NCBI GenBank assembly: GCA_028829895.1
Contig: CM054181.1
Span: 102,293,860-102,357,859 of the forward strand
Length of the DNA stretch: 64,000 nucleotides
Source of the DNA: Sinotaia quadrata
Taxonomy: Eukaryota > Mollusca > Gastropoda > Architaenioglossa > Viviparidae
Direction: 5' to 3'
A program made the translations under genes and the position numbers. The notes under the pieces were generated by a model. The model did no database searches. It worked only from the letters and a program-made list of their open reading frames with translations, and was not told the origin of the DNA. Shown here in pieces: positions 14,901 through 29,400 of this stretch. Each line of letters opens with the position of its first letter. Within the stretch, counting starts at the first letter, position 1.

Positions 14901-17416
14901 ATGCTTATTGTTATAAGAATAAGATCCTAACTTTCGTGTTTATAACATAAAACTATATCCCATAGTTATTAGGGACATCTTGTTCAAAATGTTGTCTTAT
15001 AATACTGTTTTCTATCTATATATCCACCTTAACTAAAATCAGTGCTGATACTCAACCTAGGCTAAAGTATTTTTTGCTTTTTCTCTCCCTTTCAGGGATT
15101 TAATATTCTGTTGTATATACATGTAGCATTCTAGCACAGAGATTTGTGTGTACACACCACGCATAGCACAATTTAGCCATTTGTCCTTACACACCAGTTT
15201 CACTCATTCACACCTATCAGTTTTACTGTCATCCAGTCTTACACACACATCACTTACTGCTATCTGGTCACACATGCACATCGGTTTTACTCTCATCCAG
15301 TCAAACACACATCAGTTTTATTATCATCTAGTTACAAATATCTGTTTCACTCTCACCCAGTTATACACACATAGCATTTTTACTCTCATCAAGTTATAGT
15401 TATACACATATAGCATTTTTACTCTCATCCACTGATCCAGTCAAACACACACCAATCTTTTTTACTCTCATCCAGTCACACAGATATATCAGTTTCAATC
15501 AATCTCAATCAGTCACTCTCACACATCCATTTAACCAACTCTCATCCAGCCATGTGCACCTGCCCTGGTTGTTTTCACTGTACCCTGGTTGGATTTCAGC
15601 AACTGGAGACTGGCAGCTTACAACCTTTTGCCTGCTAGACTAACATTATGACACCTGTCCATTCTTGTAACCAAAAACATGCTGTTACAGTGGAGAGTGC
15701 TGCCAGTAAATGGTTCCAAAGCCAACAGCAACACATGTCACTGTATGCATTTGTTAGTTTTTGCTTGATGTGTGTAGTAAAGTTTCTAGAAATGAGGCCA
15801 TTTAATTATTCTTTTGTAAGCACTTCCATAATGCTATCTCAGTATCTCTCCATACCAAGATGTGTATATATTTTAACTGGTAACTTCCTAATAGGAAATA
15901 TCTGTCTTACAAAAGCTGCTGTTGTGATCAAGAAAAATATAAATCTGTGGTGATTAGAAAATTAATGCTTTCTTACAGTATTAATACTTTCACCTATATT
16001 TCAATTTTGCATATAACAAGTACACAGGGTTATTGTTTAATACTTGTATCTGCTTTTAAATTATTGCAGATATTAGTACTTTCATTTAAACAGTATATAT
16101 TCTTGTATCTGTCACAATTATAATTTTTGAACCCAAACTATGACATTATAGCAAATTTTTATTTTCTATCACACTATTGTTTAATATTTCATTTCAAAGA
16201 AAAATCATGTCATCAGTTAAGTGACAGCACGTTATATGAAGTATTTCATTTGTTCATTACAGGGAATATTTCATTCTTATATTACACCAGTTCTTTATAT
16301 ACCTAAATTTTATCCTACATGTCCAGTGCATTTATATTGTTAAAAAATAATAAATTTGTTTTGATATTTTGGGGGAATAACATTGTTAAGTGCCAGTCAG
16401 TCCTCACATAGCTCCATGCCAAAAAAACACAGTAATGTTCAAATTCAGGTAGTCAAAAATTTTAGTTTTCATGGAAATTTTTTTAGAGATGTTTAATTAT
16501 ACTGTTATAGACCTAACTTTGATCCATATTCTGATTGGAAAACACCTGCATGCTGCTAAGAGTGTCACACTGCCCAAGAACCAGCAAAGTATGTTATCAT
16601 TGAGAAGCTGGGTGTTATTTGCAGGCTTTGAAAGAGGCAGCACTTCTTAGCTGTTCCAATTGCCAGGTACAGGTGATGAAGAAGAGAGTTAAACAAGACA
16701 GTGGTACAGCAATATAGTGACAATGAAGAGCACTTCACACTTTTATATACATTGCAGAGAACAGACACTCCAAAGACACATTGTCAAATCCAGTGCACAA
16801 TCTCTCTGAGACTCAAGTCCACTCATCACCACCACCTACCCCTACATGTTCTACATTTACATTTGTATGTATACACCAGCACAGCATGCTACATATGTAC
16901 CAGTATGAATACATGCCAATATACAACACTATATATGTACCAGTGTGAATACATGCCAATGTACAACACTATATATGTACCAGTATGAATACATGCCAAT
17001 ATACAGCATTGGATAAAACAAAAGAAGGAAAACTTCCATTAACCTTGTCAAGATGACTCACGATACTCATCTTTTTGGTCAGTAGTAGTTGGTTCCTACA
17101 GTCCTACACCCCACATTGTCACATTCTTTATTCATTATAATAAAATTCAAGTTTGATTTATACAATTTTTATTTACCTAGCCATTTTCAGGGACATCTAC
17201 CACATATATCAAAAATGAGGTGCATACAAAATGTCTCTGTATTACATGACTGTTTTTCTAACACTTGCTTATTCTAGTAATAGTATACTAGTAACAAAGA
17301 GGTCAACAATTTTATCACGTTTGAATGTGAATTTCATGTTGTTCATGAAGTTGAAATAGAAGAGTGCTATTTATCTTTCTCAGATTTTAACAGTCTCTTA
17401 ATTTTAATGTAAGAGT

Positions 17417-17489
<73 letters not shown>

Positions 17490-20400
17490 ATGTATAATTC
17501 TTAAGTAAATTATGGCATTTATATTGATTCAGAGGTGTAATCATAACACACAAATATCCTGTTTTAATCACAAATGATATCAGAAGCTAATACTGTAATA
17601 GTTAAAAAAATTAGTAATTTCCTATAGAATACTAAGATAACATTCATACTCATGATTGCCCACAAATTATGGGCCATAAGATTATTGGGTAACTTAGTGC
17701 AAAGATTGCAAAGATATATTGGTAAATTCTGTATTTTGAAATAAGACACTGCACATTGACATTTTCTACATGAAACTATTTTTCTCTTTTCATATGTTTT
17801 AATGTGCACTGAATACTATCAACTTTAGTTTAAAGTCTAATTTTGACAATTGTTAATTGTATTGTTTTAATTTAATTAATTTACAATCTATCAAGCAAGC
17901 TTTAATTCTGACAGACTGTCTTTATGTTGTTTTAATTTAATCTGAAGTAAATTTACAGTCTGCCATATACAGCATGTACTTCCAAATTTTATATCATATA
18001 CTATATTGATGATGCAACATTCTGACTGAATGACTTAGTAATTGGCAATGTTTCTAAGTAAGAGATAGACTTCCTTGCACACTTAATGAAACATCTTATA
18101 TCATATTCCCTAATAGTATGTTTACATTTTCATTTATTATCACAATATCAGTCTTGGATTTGGGCTTATGATTGGTCCTTGGTGTTCTGCATTAAATTAA
18201 AATTAGAATTTTCAAGATATTTGCATCTTTGACCTTAGAGGTGATCATAAAGCAAGTCTCTGAAATTAGATCTAAACATTTGGGATTTTCCTAATCACCA
18301 CCACCACCTCAACCACCCACAACAAAAAAAAATCACTCTACTGAATGTGCTAATAAAGAACAACTACTTTCTATCATTAGCTTCTACTAGTAAATAAGTA
18401 ATATATTTGCATGCACAACATTTTATTTGCAGGATTTATTCATCTTGTAAATAGGTCAGGAATTGACTTTTTCTTACCCCATACTTATTTTTAAAAAGAA
18501 TCAAACAAACCACAATTTATTCCATTTGTTTCACGCTTCACTATAATTGACTTTATGAGATTTTTATATGTAATCTGGATTTTTTTAATTTAACATATCA
18601 GTACATACATTTGTGTGTTTTTTAAAATCTCACTTGTCACTAAATAAATATTAAAGATGTAGATTTTAATGATTAATTCATCAATTAAAATTGTGTCTGG
18701 TTTATTGATTTCACTCTGATAAATAGTTCATTTTTGGTTACATTGAAAAAATAAATGACAAACTGAAATGTTAAACCTAATTAGGTAATATGTCAGCAAT
18801 TTTATCTAGAGAACAGCTTTACAAAAATTGTAACAAACACTCTTTACTGATTTTGAAAGTTGTTCAATTTTAATCGATTAATTAATAATTAAAGATATTT
18901 TCTTAACTGATTCAGTTTTTCTTCAGTAAATACCAGCTCTAGTAAATACATTTAGAGATACATTATTCGGTCTTAGATGTCGATGATTCTGGTTTCATAA
19001 ATTTATAATTGAAATTTATTATGTAATCACATTGTATCTATGATATTACAATCATAAAACAGAATGTTCTAATGCTAGTAACAATTTATATTATATCTTT
19101 CCTATTCTTTTTGTAGTATACCTTGTGGGCCTTTAATAGTTTATGGTTTTTAAACCTGTTTGACAGCTTTTCAAATTTAGTTCTATAAACCCTAATTAAT
19201 TTTAGGTTAATTGCAGAACTGATGCCATTATTTTTTTTTATGTTTGAACATTTGATCACTTGATGGTATTCTTTGTTGATTTTTAAATCAATTTCATTTT
19301 AAAGTTAAAATAATATTAGTTGCAGTGGTTGGTCAAATTGTTTTTTGTTTAAGGATTTCACAAGTTCAGTATCTTATTTTTCACTTTTAGTAAAGTTTTA
19401 CTGGTGTCTTGTTGGAGAATTATGGATTGGGATTGGACTCCATGCTGAGAACTTGATTTTTTTTTTATCACATTTGTCACTCTTGTGTTCATACACAATA
19501 TAGGGTTGGAGAAGATGAAATGATAGAGAGAGAAAAAACAAACAGTGGGTTTAAATACTTTAATATGAACAGTTTACAGTGAGGGGGAAGGCAACTCTAG
19601 AATGTCAACAAGCAGTCAGGATGAGAGCATTGGTCATCCGGACAGGGAACATTGTCTGCATGGCACCTGTAGTGTCACAGCACAGGTATGCACAACCTGC
19701 ATGGCACTCTCAGTACCCTAGCATGCTGCTTGTAGTCTTTAGAGGATATGGTAAGTCACAGCTTCCCAAATGCGGTCTCAGCTTTGCCCCGCTTGGACCC
19801 ACTAGTGTCCGCTTCTTGCTGTACTAAACCAGTTTGACCTGAAAGATTGAATTCTCTTTGCCTTTAGCTTGTTGCTCATTTGGCTTGCTTCTTGAGTCCT
19901 GGTAATATTACTTTAGCAAGATCTTGTTCAAGATCAAGATGATTCTGCCATCCATTTTCTCACTTTCATTTGCTCTCATTTGTTTGCAGACTGCTCAGAA
20001 TTTTAAAGAAAGCAAAAAGGCAGTTTGTAGGCTAGATTGGAAAATATGAGTTATGAGATTTAAAAAAAAAATTAGTTGGCATCTTTCCCTGAGCCAATTA
20101 TGATGCCAAACTCCTCTTTCCTGAATGTAACTTTCTATGCTAAGAGGCAAGAACTAAGACCAGTAGATGGCTTGATTGTTCGGTTACTTGGGTATTTATT
20201 GCTGTACACAGACTTTCTCTCACTCACAGTAATAATGCCATATGCATCTTCATAGTATGCTTTAATATACTAATAACCAAAGTACTTGCTAATTTGCTTG
20301 CTTTTTGCATGGTTGGCTGAAATAAAGTACTGAATGCTTGCTTTTTTAAAGCTATGAATAAAATTTGCTATATTTTGCTCCTTGTTTCTTGGCAAAGTTG

Positions 20401-23400
20401 AATAGATAGGTTGGAATTAGTCCAGTGGGACATAATGGATTTGAACCTTTGTATGGTATTATGAACAGGTAGTGATCATTGAGACAAAGGGATAGTGTTA
20501 ACTACTCGACCACAGTAGGAATCCTAACTATATGTTTCATTGAGACAAAGGGATAGTGTTAACCACTTGACCAGTAAGTATCCTAACTATACATATCATT
20601 GAGACATAGATGTTATTAACTGCCATGACCAGTAAATATCCTAACTATACAAATCTTTGAGACATAGAAATGATAATGTTATTAACTGCCATGACTAGTA
20701 AGTATCCTAACTATACATATCATTGAGACATAGATGTTATTAACTGCCATGACCAGTAAGTATCCTATCTAAGTGTTAATGTCTACAAGACAACTTGATC
20801 TGTGCAGGCTGGCATTACATATGAATCGAGCAATTTGTCCTGCTTGTATTTTTTATAAATGTATTAAGAAAGAAGTGGAGAACAGCAGTTTCCTACTGAC
20901 ATTATGAAACTGAACTTATACTAGCAAAGATATTTTTTTCTTTTTTTGCCAATAGCACTTTAGCAGACTGATATTTAAACTAAAGTCCTTGGAACTGGAA
21001 ACATTCCTTATTTAATACCCATAAAAAATTAAAACATGCTGAGTAAATTTTGTTTTTATTAAATATGAAATAATCATGCTATTAAATGATTGTGAATATT
21101 ATTTTATTTGATAGGTTTAAAACTTTAACATAATAATCTAGTTATGAAATGTGTATTAATGAGGAATTATATTTTTGGTTTGACTTTGTGACATTGACAC
21201 TGAATAGTGAGGTAGATAAATTTTCTCATTTGAGAAATATTTAAAAACTCACAAAGGCATCAAAGGTCAAAGCTGTGCCACATCATGTTCCATTTCTTAT
21301 AGATTAATATTTTTGAGTGCAAGTACATTCTGATACAGAGAATCTGAGGAGAATCAGAAAAGTTCATTGCTCAGAAGCTTTGAAAGTTTTAGTTTATTGT
21401 AACACTTCTTGGAGTATACCAAAATTTGATTTGAATATTCATTTAGTCTGTGACCTTGAAAATCTCTACATACTGTAAGTAAAGTGTCAAGTCTTGTGCA
21501 TTCAATTTAGTTTTTGGATCTCTTGAATAAAATAATTTCTTTCCACATGTTAGAAGATAGTAATTTGATAAGTCTGTTGGCAGGTAGGGAGAGGTGGGAT
21601 GTTACAAGATGCAGTCCTCTCTATTGCTGCAGAAAAGGCATTAGTTAGAATTTAAAATTTTTGCACAACATACACTTTAAAATAGTTTTAAAAAATTTGC
21701 AATAATTAAAGGCATTTCCTCTAACTATTTATGTTAACAATAAAAATGTAAATTGGCGAATGCAGGATAAAAAGCATACCTGTTTCTGTCTGCATACTTA
21801 GAATTTTTTAATTTAATGCGCAAAAAGCAATCAAATAATTGGTGTCAAATATAATGAAAGTTTCACATTGATGCAGAAATAAAACAAGCAAATAAGTGAT
21901 TTCAAAATAAAATGAAGTCTTTACATTAATACAAAAATAACAACAAAATAACTGATGTCACTATAAAATGAAAGCGTTGCTTTGTAAACACAACAAGTAA
22001 CTGGTGTCCAAATAAAATGTACTTATTTTCTCTCATTTTTGTGTTTATAACAGTAAAGGAATTTTGAAGAGAGTTCCTTACAAAATGTATCGTGTAGCAA
22101 CAAACTGAATTCTAAAATCCACAGGAGACTAGTGCTGCAGTTTGGTGTCTAAACCAAATGCTTAGTCTTATCATTTGATAAAGAACACATTGGAAAGAAT
22201 CTCTCAAGTTATAATTCAAACTAATGATTTGTGATTGTACTTTTCTCCAAAGTCCTTGTAACAAATCTAGTTGGGAAAGGATCAGATGCTAATGTGGGAC
22301 CACCTCCTTAAATGCAAGAAGTTTACTCTGCTATTTTTAACAATATATATATTTTTTTAAAATAGACAGGCAGTATAGTTCAAAGGTAAAACTAATAGAC
22401 AGACAGAAAGACTTTGCGCTTTGAAGAACAGACTTCTTAGGATCAAAGGAAAATAATATGTAACCTGTAAATTTTATATTTTTTTTAACTAGATAACAGA
22501 GTTGTGATAGTTGATACTACAGGGACAGATTGGTTGACAAGACTAAAGGGTTGATGAAAAGACAACAGAGAGGTTTGACAAGACTAAAGGGTTGATGAAA
22601 AGACAACAGACTGGTTGACAAGACTAAAGGGTTGATGAAAAGAAAACAGACTGGATGACAAGACTAAAGGGTTGATGAAAAGACAACAGACTGGTTGACA
22701 AGACTAAAGGGTTGATGAAAAGACAACAGGATAGTTGACAAGACTACAGGGTGGATAAAAAGCATTCAAGGTGAATGAAAGGACTATAGGATTAGGATAC
22801 ATGAAAAGTATGAAAAATGCTTGAGCACAGCCCTGGCATCACAAGTTATTTCACTGAATTCTACAACAATAAATGGAGAGCTAAGTGAAAAAGAAAACAT
22901 TATGCTAAAATATTGCTTTGATGGCTGTTAGTTACTGGAATAAAAGAGCTCAATTTACAGTCATATATTGTTTTATTATTATCTTTGATTAATTAGAATC
23001 GCAATTCAGAGTTGAGTGTAGTTATTTTGAATCTGTTTTTTAAAATGAATTAATTATAGAATTAATTGATAACAATACAAGAAAATAACGAGCACTTATT
23101 GGATATTGGGTATTTCTCAAGTTTCAAAATATTACACTGCTCTGGTTTTTGTAAGTGTACTTGTCTTAGTGTTTTTAAAATATATTTATTTTCCATATTT
23201 CAAAATTAATCTAGCCTAATCATATCAAATGAATTAAATTATGTCATATTTATTGAGATCTGTTATTAGTGATTGTTTTTCAAGGGATATTTTTATTAAT
23301 AGTTTACAGTTACGATATATATTCTTACCAGAATTTATTTAAATATATTATGCAATAAGATCAAATTTAAACAAACACCTCAAGGAGGCATAATCCACAG

Positions 23401-26400
23401 TAAAATATGTTACATAAATAATTCACACAAATACTACTCTACAACCTACCATGCTAATTCACTTTAAATTTAATAATACAACACCATTATATACAAATGG
23501 TTTCAGTGTAGCAAAGTGTTCATGGCCATACATAAGTCTGACAGGTTGTTTGTGCATATATGAGTAAATTATGTCAATTTCTGATCATCTTATTAAAAAA
23601 GTTTTCAAAACTAGTATTCTGATGAAAAGACACTCAGGATTTAATTGCTGCTGGCACAAAACATTGGGATGAGACTGTTTCATTACTTCTGTTTTGAGGG
23701 CTTTGGAGATGATTACCAGATGTTTTTATTTCCATATGGCATGACTTTTCAGGTGTGCAAAGGATGTGTGGTAAACTCATTTCTTCAGTGATTACATATG
23801 CTTTTATAGGATGGCTCTTTCATTTAACTATTTGATATGGCAGAAGTACTTTTGTTTGAGAAGTCCAGGATTTTATGCCTGGTTGAGATTTTAGGATGTT
23901 TATTTTTATCAGCTGTTGAAAGAGCATGAATAATAATGCTTTCTTGTATGATAATAATAGTGTTTTAAATAGGCATTGTAATGTTATACTGATTGTTTGA
24001 GATTTTAAGTTTGTTTTTTTTAATTTTTCTTATCAGTTTTTGAAAGACTTTCAACTAACAAAATTCTACACTGTGATAATAGTGGTTTCAAATTTTAAGA
24101 AGTTTAATATTATTAGGTGATGAAAGACTAAACTAACAATATTCTATAGTGTGAAAATAGTGGTTTGAACATTAATGCAAAGTGATAATAATGGTTTGAA
24201 ATTTTAAGAAGTTTAATTTTATTAGGTGATAAAAGAACATTAAAAAAAATAACAATGCTCTGCAATCTGATGATAGTGGTATCAAATATATTTTTGTCGG
24301 ATAACATTTCATTTATGCTTCAAATATATTTTCTGTAGTTTCATTTCTTCTACACACATCTGTATAATGTCATAGGCTGTATTTGTACTTCAATATGATT
24401 AAGGTTTAAAGTGGATTTTACATGTACTTCTGCATAACATGATTTTCATTTGTACTGCAGTATGACTAGAGTGGTTTCACATTTACTTCTGAATGATAAC
24501 TCAAGTTTCATTTGTTCTGCAATATGATAAGTGGTTTTAACATATGCTACACACTAATCACAATAGAAGTTAAATTTTATCAGCTAATTACAGAACATTG
24601 AAATAGTAATGCTGTGCAATATGATGATAGTAGTTTCATGTATACTTCTATATGATTTATTATATTAATAGAGGTTTCATTTGTATTACAATTCGATAAT
24701 CATTTTATAATCATTGCAGTGTAATGTGATAATAGTGGTTCTGCAATTTGATAATAGTAGTTTCATATTCATTGCATTATGATAATACAAAAACTAGTGG
24801 TTTCACATGCATTGCAATATTGTATATAATAGTTATTCATGCAGTACAAGATTAGAACGGTGGTATTAAATGTACTGCATTAAACTAGTGGTTTCACATG
24901 CATTGCAATATTGTATATAATAAATATTATTCATGCAGTACAAAATTAGAACACTGGTATTAAATGTACTGCATTTTGATAATAGTGATGTCATATTCAT
25001 TACTGTAGAGAGTATAGTGTATATTGAGAATGGTTTCACAAATATTGTAATATGCTAACAGTGGTTTCACATGCACTGCAATATGTTAATAGTGGTTTCA
25101 TATGCATTGCAATATGGTAACATTGGATGCACATGCACTGCAATACATGTATTATAATAGTGGTGCACATGCATTGCAATATGGTAATAGTGGTTTCACA
25201 TGTACTGCAATATTATAATAGTGGTGCACATGCACTGCAATATGGTAACAGTGGTTTCACATGTACTGCAATATTATAATAGTGGTTTCACATGCACTGC
25301 AATATGGTAATAGTGGTTTCACATGTACTGCAATATGATAATAGTGGTTTCACATGCAATATGGTAATAGTGGTTTCACATGCACTGCAATATGGTAATA
25401 GTGGTTTCACATGCACTGCAATATGGTAATAGTGGTTTCACATGCAATGCAATATGATAATAGTGGTTTCACATGCAATGCAATATGATAATAGTGGTTT
25501 CACTTGCACTGCAATATGGTAATAGTGGTTTCACATGTGCTGTGCTATTATAATATTGTTCATATGTACTGTACTATAATATTGTTGACATTTACTCACT
25601 ACAGTTCAATTGCAATGCAGTATTTTAATGTAGCAACACATTTACTACAATACTGAGTATGATAATGCAAAGGTTTTGCATGCATTGCTATAATAAGTTA
25701 TTTGTTTTTCCTTGTACAGCATTAAAATAATAGTTGTTCTTTCTGTTGAAGAGCAAGAAAAGTTATTTATCTACATTGAAGATGCATATGTTAGATAATA
25801 TTTAGTTGATATGAAGGGTTTACAATCAAATTCATATGGTAAATATATTTAGTGAATTTAGGTTATAGATGATTTCCAGGTCTTTTTTACTTTTTATTTT
25901 TTAAGTCTATAATTTGACTTTCTGTCCATTGATAAGCAAGTAAAACTCATAATGTAAATTCATTATTTCTGCATTTTATCTACATTGAGTAAAAGATATT
26001 GTTTTATCTATATTAAGCAAGGGATGCTGTTTTATCTGCATTAATTAAGGGATATTGTTTTATCTGCATTAATTAAGGGATATTGTTTTATCTGCATTAA
26101 GTAAGGGATATTGTTTTATCTGCATTAAGTAAGGGATATTGTTTTATCTGCATTAAGTAAGGGATATTGTTTTATCTACATTAGTGAGGAATATTGTTTT
26201 ATCTACATTAGTGAGGAATATTGTTTTATCTACATTAAGTGAGGGATATTGTTTTATCTGCATTAAGTAAGGAATATTCATATTATGTTAGAAAAGTTAT
26301 TGACTGACTTGTTAGAGAATATAAATGCTTTGTACCTACCTGGCTTCCAAGTGAGTAAGACTGTCTCCTATATATATATAAACTAAACTTAGTTGTTACC

Positions 26401-29400
26401 TTCACCATTTTTCAGTCACTGTTATGCAAAGTGAACTGAAAAATACTGAGCATGGGCTGCTATTGTAGTAATAAGAGTAGAGTATTTGCTAGAGAAAGTT
26501 GTAGCATACATGTTTTGCATAAGTACATTTTTACAGTTAAAACATTTTACGGCCATCTGATAAGAGGAAAAAAGACAACCAAATTGAGTTACTTTTCCGC
26601 AGGTGATTTTGTAATTGTGCTGACTGTGCAAGAAAAATTAGCAAAGAAATGTGTTCATGTTTGCTTTAGTCCTAGCCGTTGTAGAACTATTAGTACTACC
26701 AACTTAGTGTAAGACATGCTGTTTTAATTAACTTTTTTCTTCTAAACAACTATTAAACTTAATAGGGAAGATGTTGATGATAATGATAGAATACACTACT
26801 TGGTATGCAGAACTGTTTAACTGATGTAATATAATACAATTACAAATTGAAGTTAGACTCCTTACAGTATACCATTGCAGTGCTTGGTATGCAGAAATGA
26901 ACTGATGGGAAATAACACAGTTATAAATGTAGTTGGACTCTTTGCATCTCTGCAGTGCTTGGTATGCAAATATGAAATGATGTGATATATTACAGTTATA
27001 GAAGTAGTTGGACTCCTTAAACCTCTGCAATGCTTGGTTTCACAGATATGAAATGATGTGATATATTACAGTTATAAATGGAGCTGCACTCCTTGCACTA
27101 TTGTGGTGCTTGGTATGCAGAAATATTTAACTGGTGATATATATTTTTGTCACATCATCATTATAAAGTTGATGTTTATATCACTTTGTTGGAAAAGCAG
27201 CTTTCATTTGATTTAAGATTGTAATCACAATGGAGCACAAACATAATGTCTTTACATGCTACCACTGTGGCATTTAACAGATGGCATTATTTGCAGGTCC
27301 TGCTTGTAAAGAAGGCTGGGGTAATTGAATACTTGTTCATCTAGTGCAGAAAAGCTTGATGTGGGAGGTCCAAATCATTTTGTAGCTATTTTTGTAATTA
27401 TAAATTTAAAAAAGAATTGTTCAGTATAAAGAGTGGATTCAGATGATGTGTACTGCATTAGATAGCCAAGAATGATTTCATAGCCCCCAACCTAGATAGC
27501 TCTACGAATGTTGATCATTTGTTAAATGTAAATTTGTTGTACTGTGAAAACTTATATAATTTTTATTTTAAAAGTGACTTGCAATGAGATTTATGATCTA
27601 TCATAATTATATTATTCACTTAAAATGTTCAGTCACGGGTCAGAATCATTGGTCTGAAACCACTAACAGAAGTGATTAAGCTCATTAGCCATATATAGTT
27701 AGACAAAATTTTAGACATCCTGAGCATCATCCGGCATTCATTTTTGTATTTCTTGATTTGATCTGTATATGGATTTGCTGTACATGAAATGTGTCCACAG
27801 AAGTATAATAAATTAAGGTAACCAAGATGTTACTCTCTTAAAGAAATTATTAAAATGAGGAATTAAAATTAAATGCGTTTATAAGAAAGATAATTTTAGA
27901 TTGCATTATGAAGACAGAAAATGATCTATTCATTGAAGCTGTTATGAAAAGCTTGTCAATAAATGAATAGAAAATTAACTAGGATAAACTGATTTCATCA
28001 CTGTTAATATTATGTGGGAAGTTATAAATCCTAACTACAAATGAAAGTTTTGAATTTTGTTCTCATTGTGAATTTTTTTTCACCAATTTGACACTATACA
28101 GTATACTGGATTTGCTTGAAAAGATGAATGATTTTAGTGCATGTGACTTATTGAGCACTTTGCAGATTTAAGAACTTATTAATGAATTATGCCTCAAAAA
28201 TTAAATAACATATCATTGAATTCATCTTATAAATCTGTGAGCTTACTTGGATATGGCATCTTAAAATTCACACAATCACATATGAAAAACCCAGCCCCCT
28301 CTCCCTCCACCACCAAACCAGGCACAGTTGAATGTGTGTGTGTGCACGCATTTGTGCGTGCATGCATGATCACATTTGTAGGTGTTTAAATTACACTTGC
28401 GTGTCAAGGTTTCATATTGGATGCTTGGGTTCTGTTGACGCTTGATTTGTTTTGTAAAGTTTTTAATTTGATCTGCCTGCTTGCTTGTCTGCCATTGGAT
28501 TTATGGCTCTCCCTTTTCCTCCTTTCCTCATTTTGCCCTCTCCTTCGTCTCTTCTTTTTGCCCTTTTCTTTATCTCATTTTGCCCTTCTTTTCTTCATCT
28601 TTGCATTTCTCCTCTCCTTCCTCTCCTTATTTGTCCTTCTCTTTACTTTCTCATTTTATCTTCTCTTTTTTCTCCCCTGATTTTGCCCCCTCTTTCTTTC
28701 CTCTTTATTTTTGCTTTTTGTTTACAGTATATGACTTGAGAGTGAAAATAATATGTTGCATACATTTTTCTTTCTTTTTTTTGTCATGCTGATTAGCATG
28801 GAATAAGGTCTTGTTTTTGATGCATATGTTTTATAATATACTTTTTTAAAAATAGTTATTACATTATTTATTTATTGTATACTCTTTAGTTATTATATTT
28901 ATTTTATTTATACTTTTTAAAAGACATTGTACACTTTTCTGTAATTGTTATAATATAATATTTTTAAAATTTATTAAATTTATTATTTACTTTATTTAAT
29001 TGTAAGGATGAAATGTTTCTGAATCCGAGTTGGAATTAGGTGTTTATTGCTTGTTCAGTGCTGATGCTTTTTTTCCTGATCAGCCACTACTGTTTTTAAA
29101 CATCAGACACAATTCTGCTCTGTTATAATTTTCTCCACCATTTAATTAATGAAGAAACTCGCCTTCCCTTTGATTCTTGGTGCTAATTTTTTTTCATTTT
29201 AAAATTTAATTAACTTTTAATATTAGGAGAGAAAAAACAAAAGGCTGGCCTGCAGTCTGTTTTTCTTTATTAATGTATATTTTATTTGCAACATTTATTA
29301 AAATATGTGGCAGTCTTGCTTACTTTGATTCTATTTTCATATCATGAAAAGCTACACCTAGCAGCCATCACATCCATGAAGGGGGAGATAACTGAGTTAA

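Larger units (their letters stand above)
1362..29351 (+). other. mcc: MCC intron of 28 kb between exons A and B
   Basis: Holds the internal promoter block, the retroelement fragments, the MITE, the SINE-like piece and about a dozen minisatellites listed separately. A higher-GC stretch at 5068-5310 (aaattggcatcccccaatgg) and one at 19570-19850 are unexplained. A pyrimidine-rich run lies at 28484-28720. The remaining sequence is AT-rich with nothing recognised. Confidence 0.7.

Noticed and set aside
15148..15399. 83-codon frame rich in Thr, His and Ser
   Set aside because: Translation of a CA/CT-rich tandem repeat.
28417..28792. Three overlapping + strand frames rich in Ser, Leu and Phe
   Set aside because: Explained by a pyrimidine-rich tract, which lacks stop codons in all frames.
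1362..29351. Missing MCC exon between exons A and B
   Set aside because: Phases and the reading LADR-LHLAAI fit a direct join, and no other MCC-like segment was seen.
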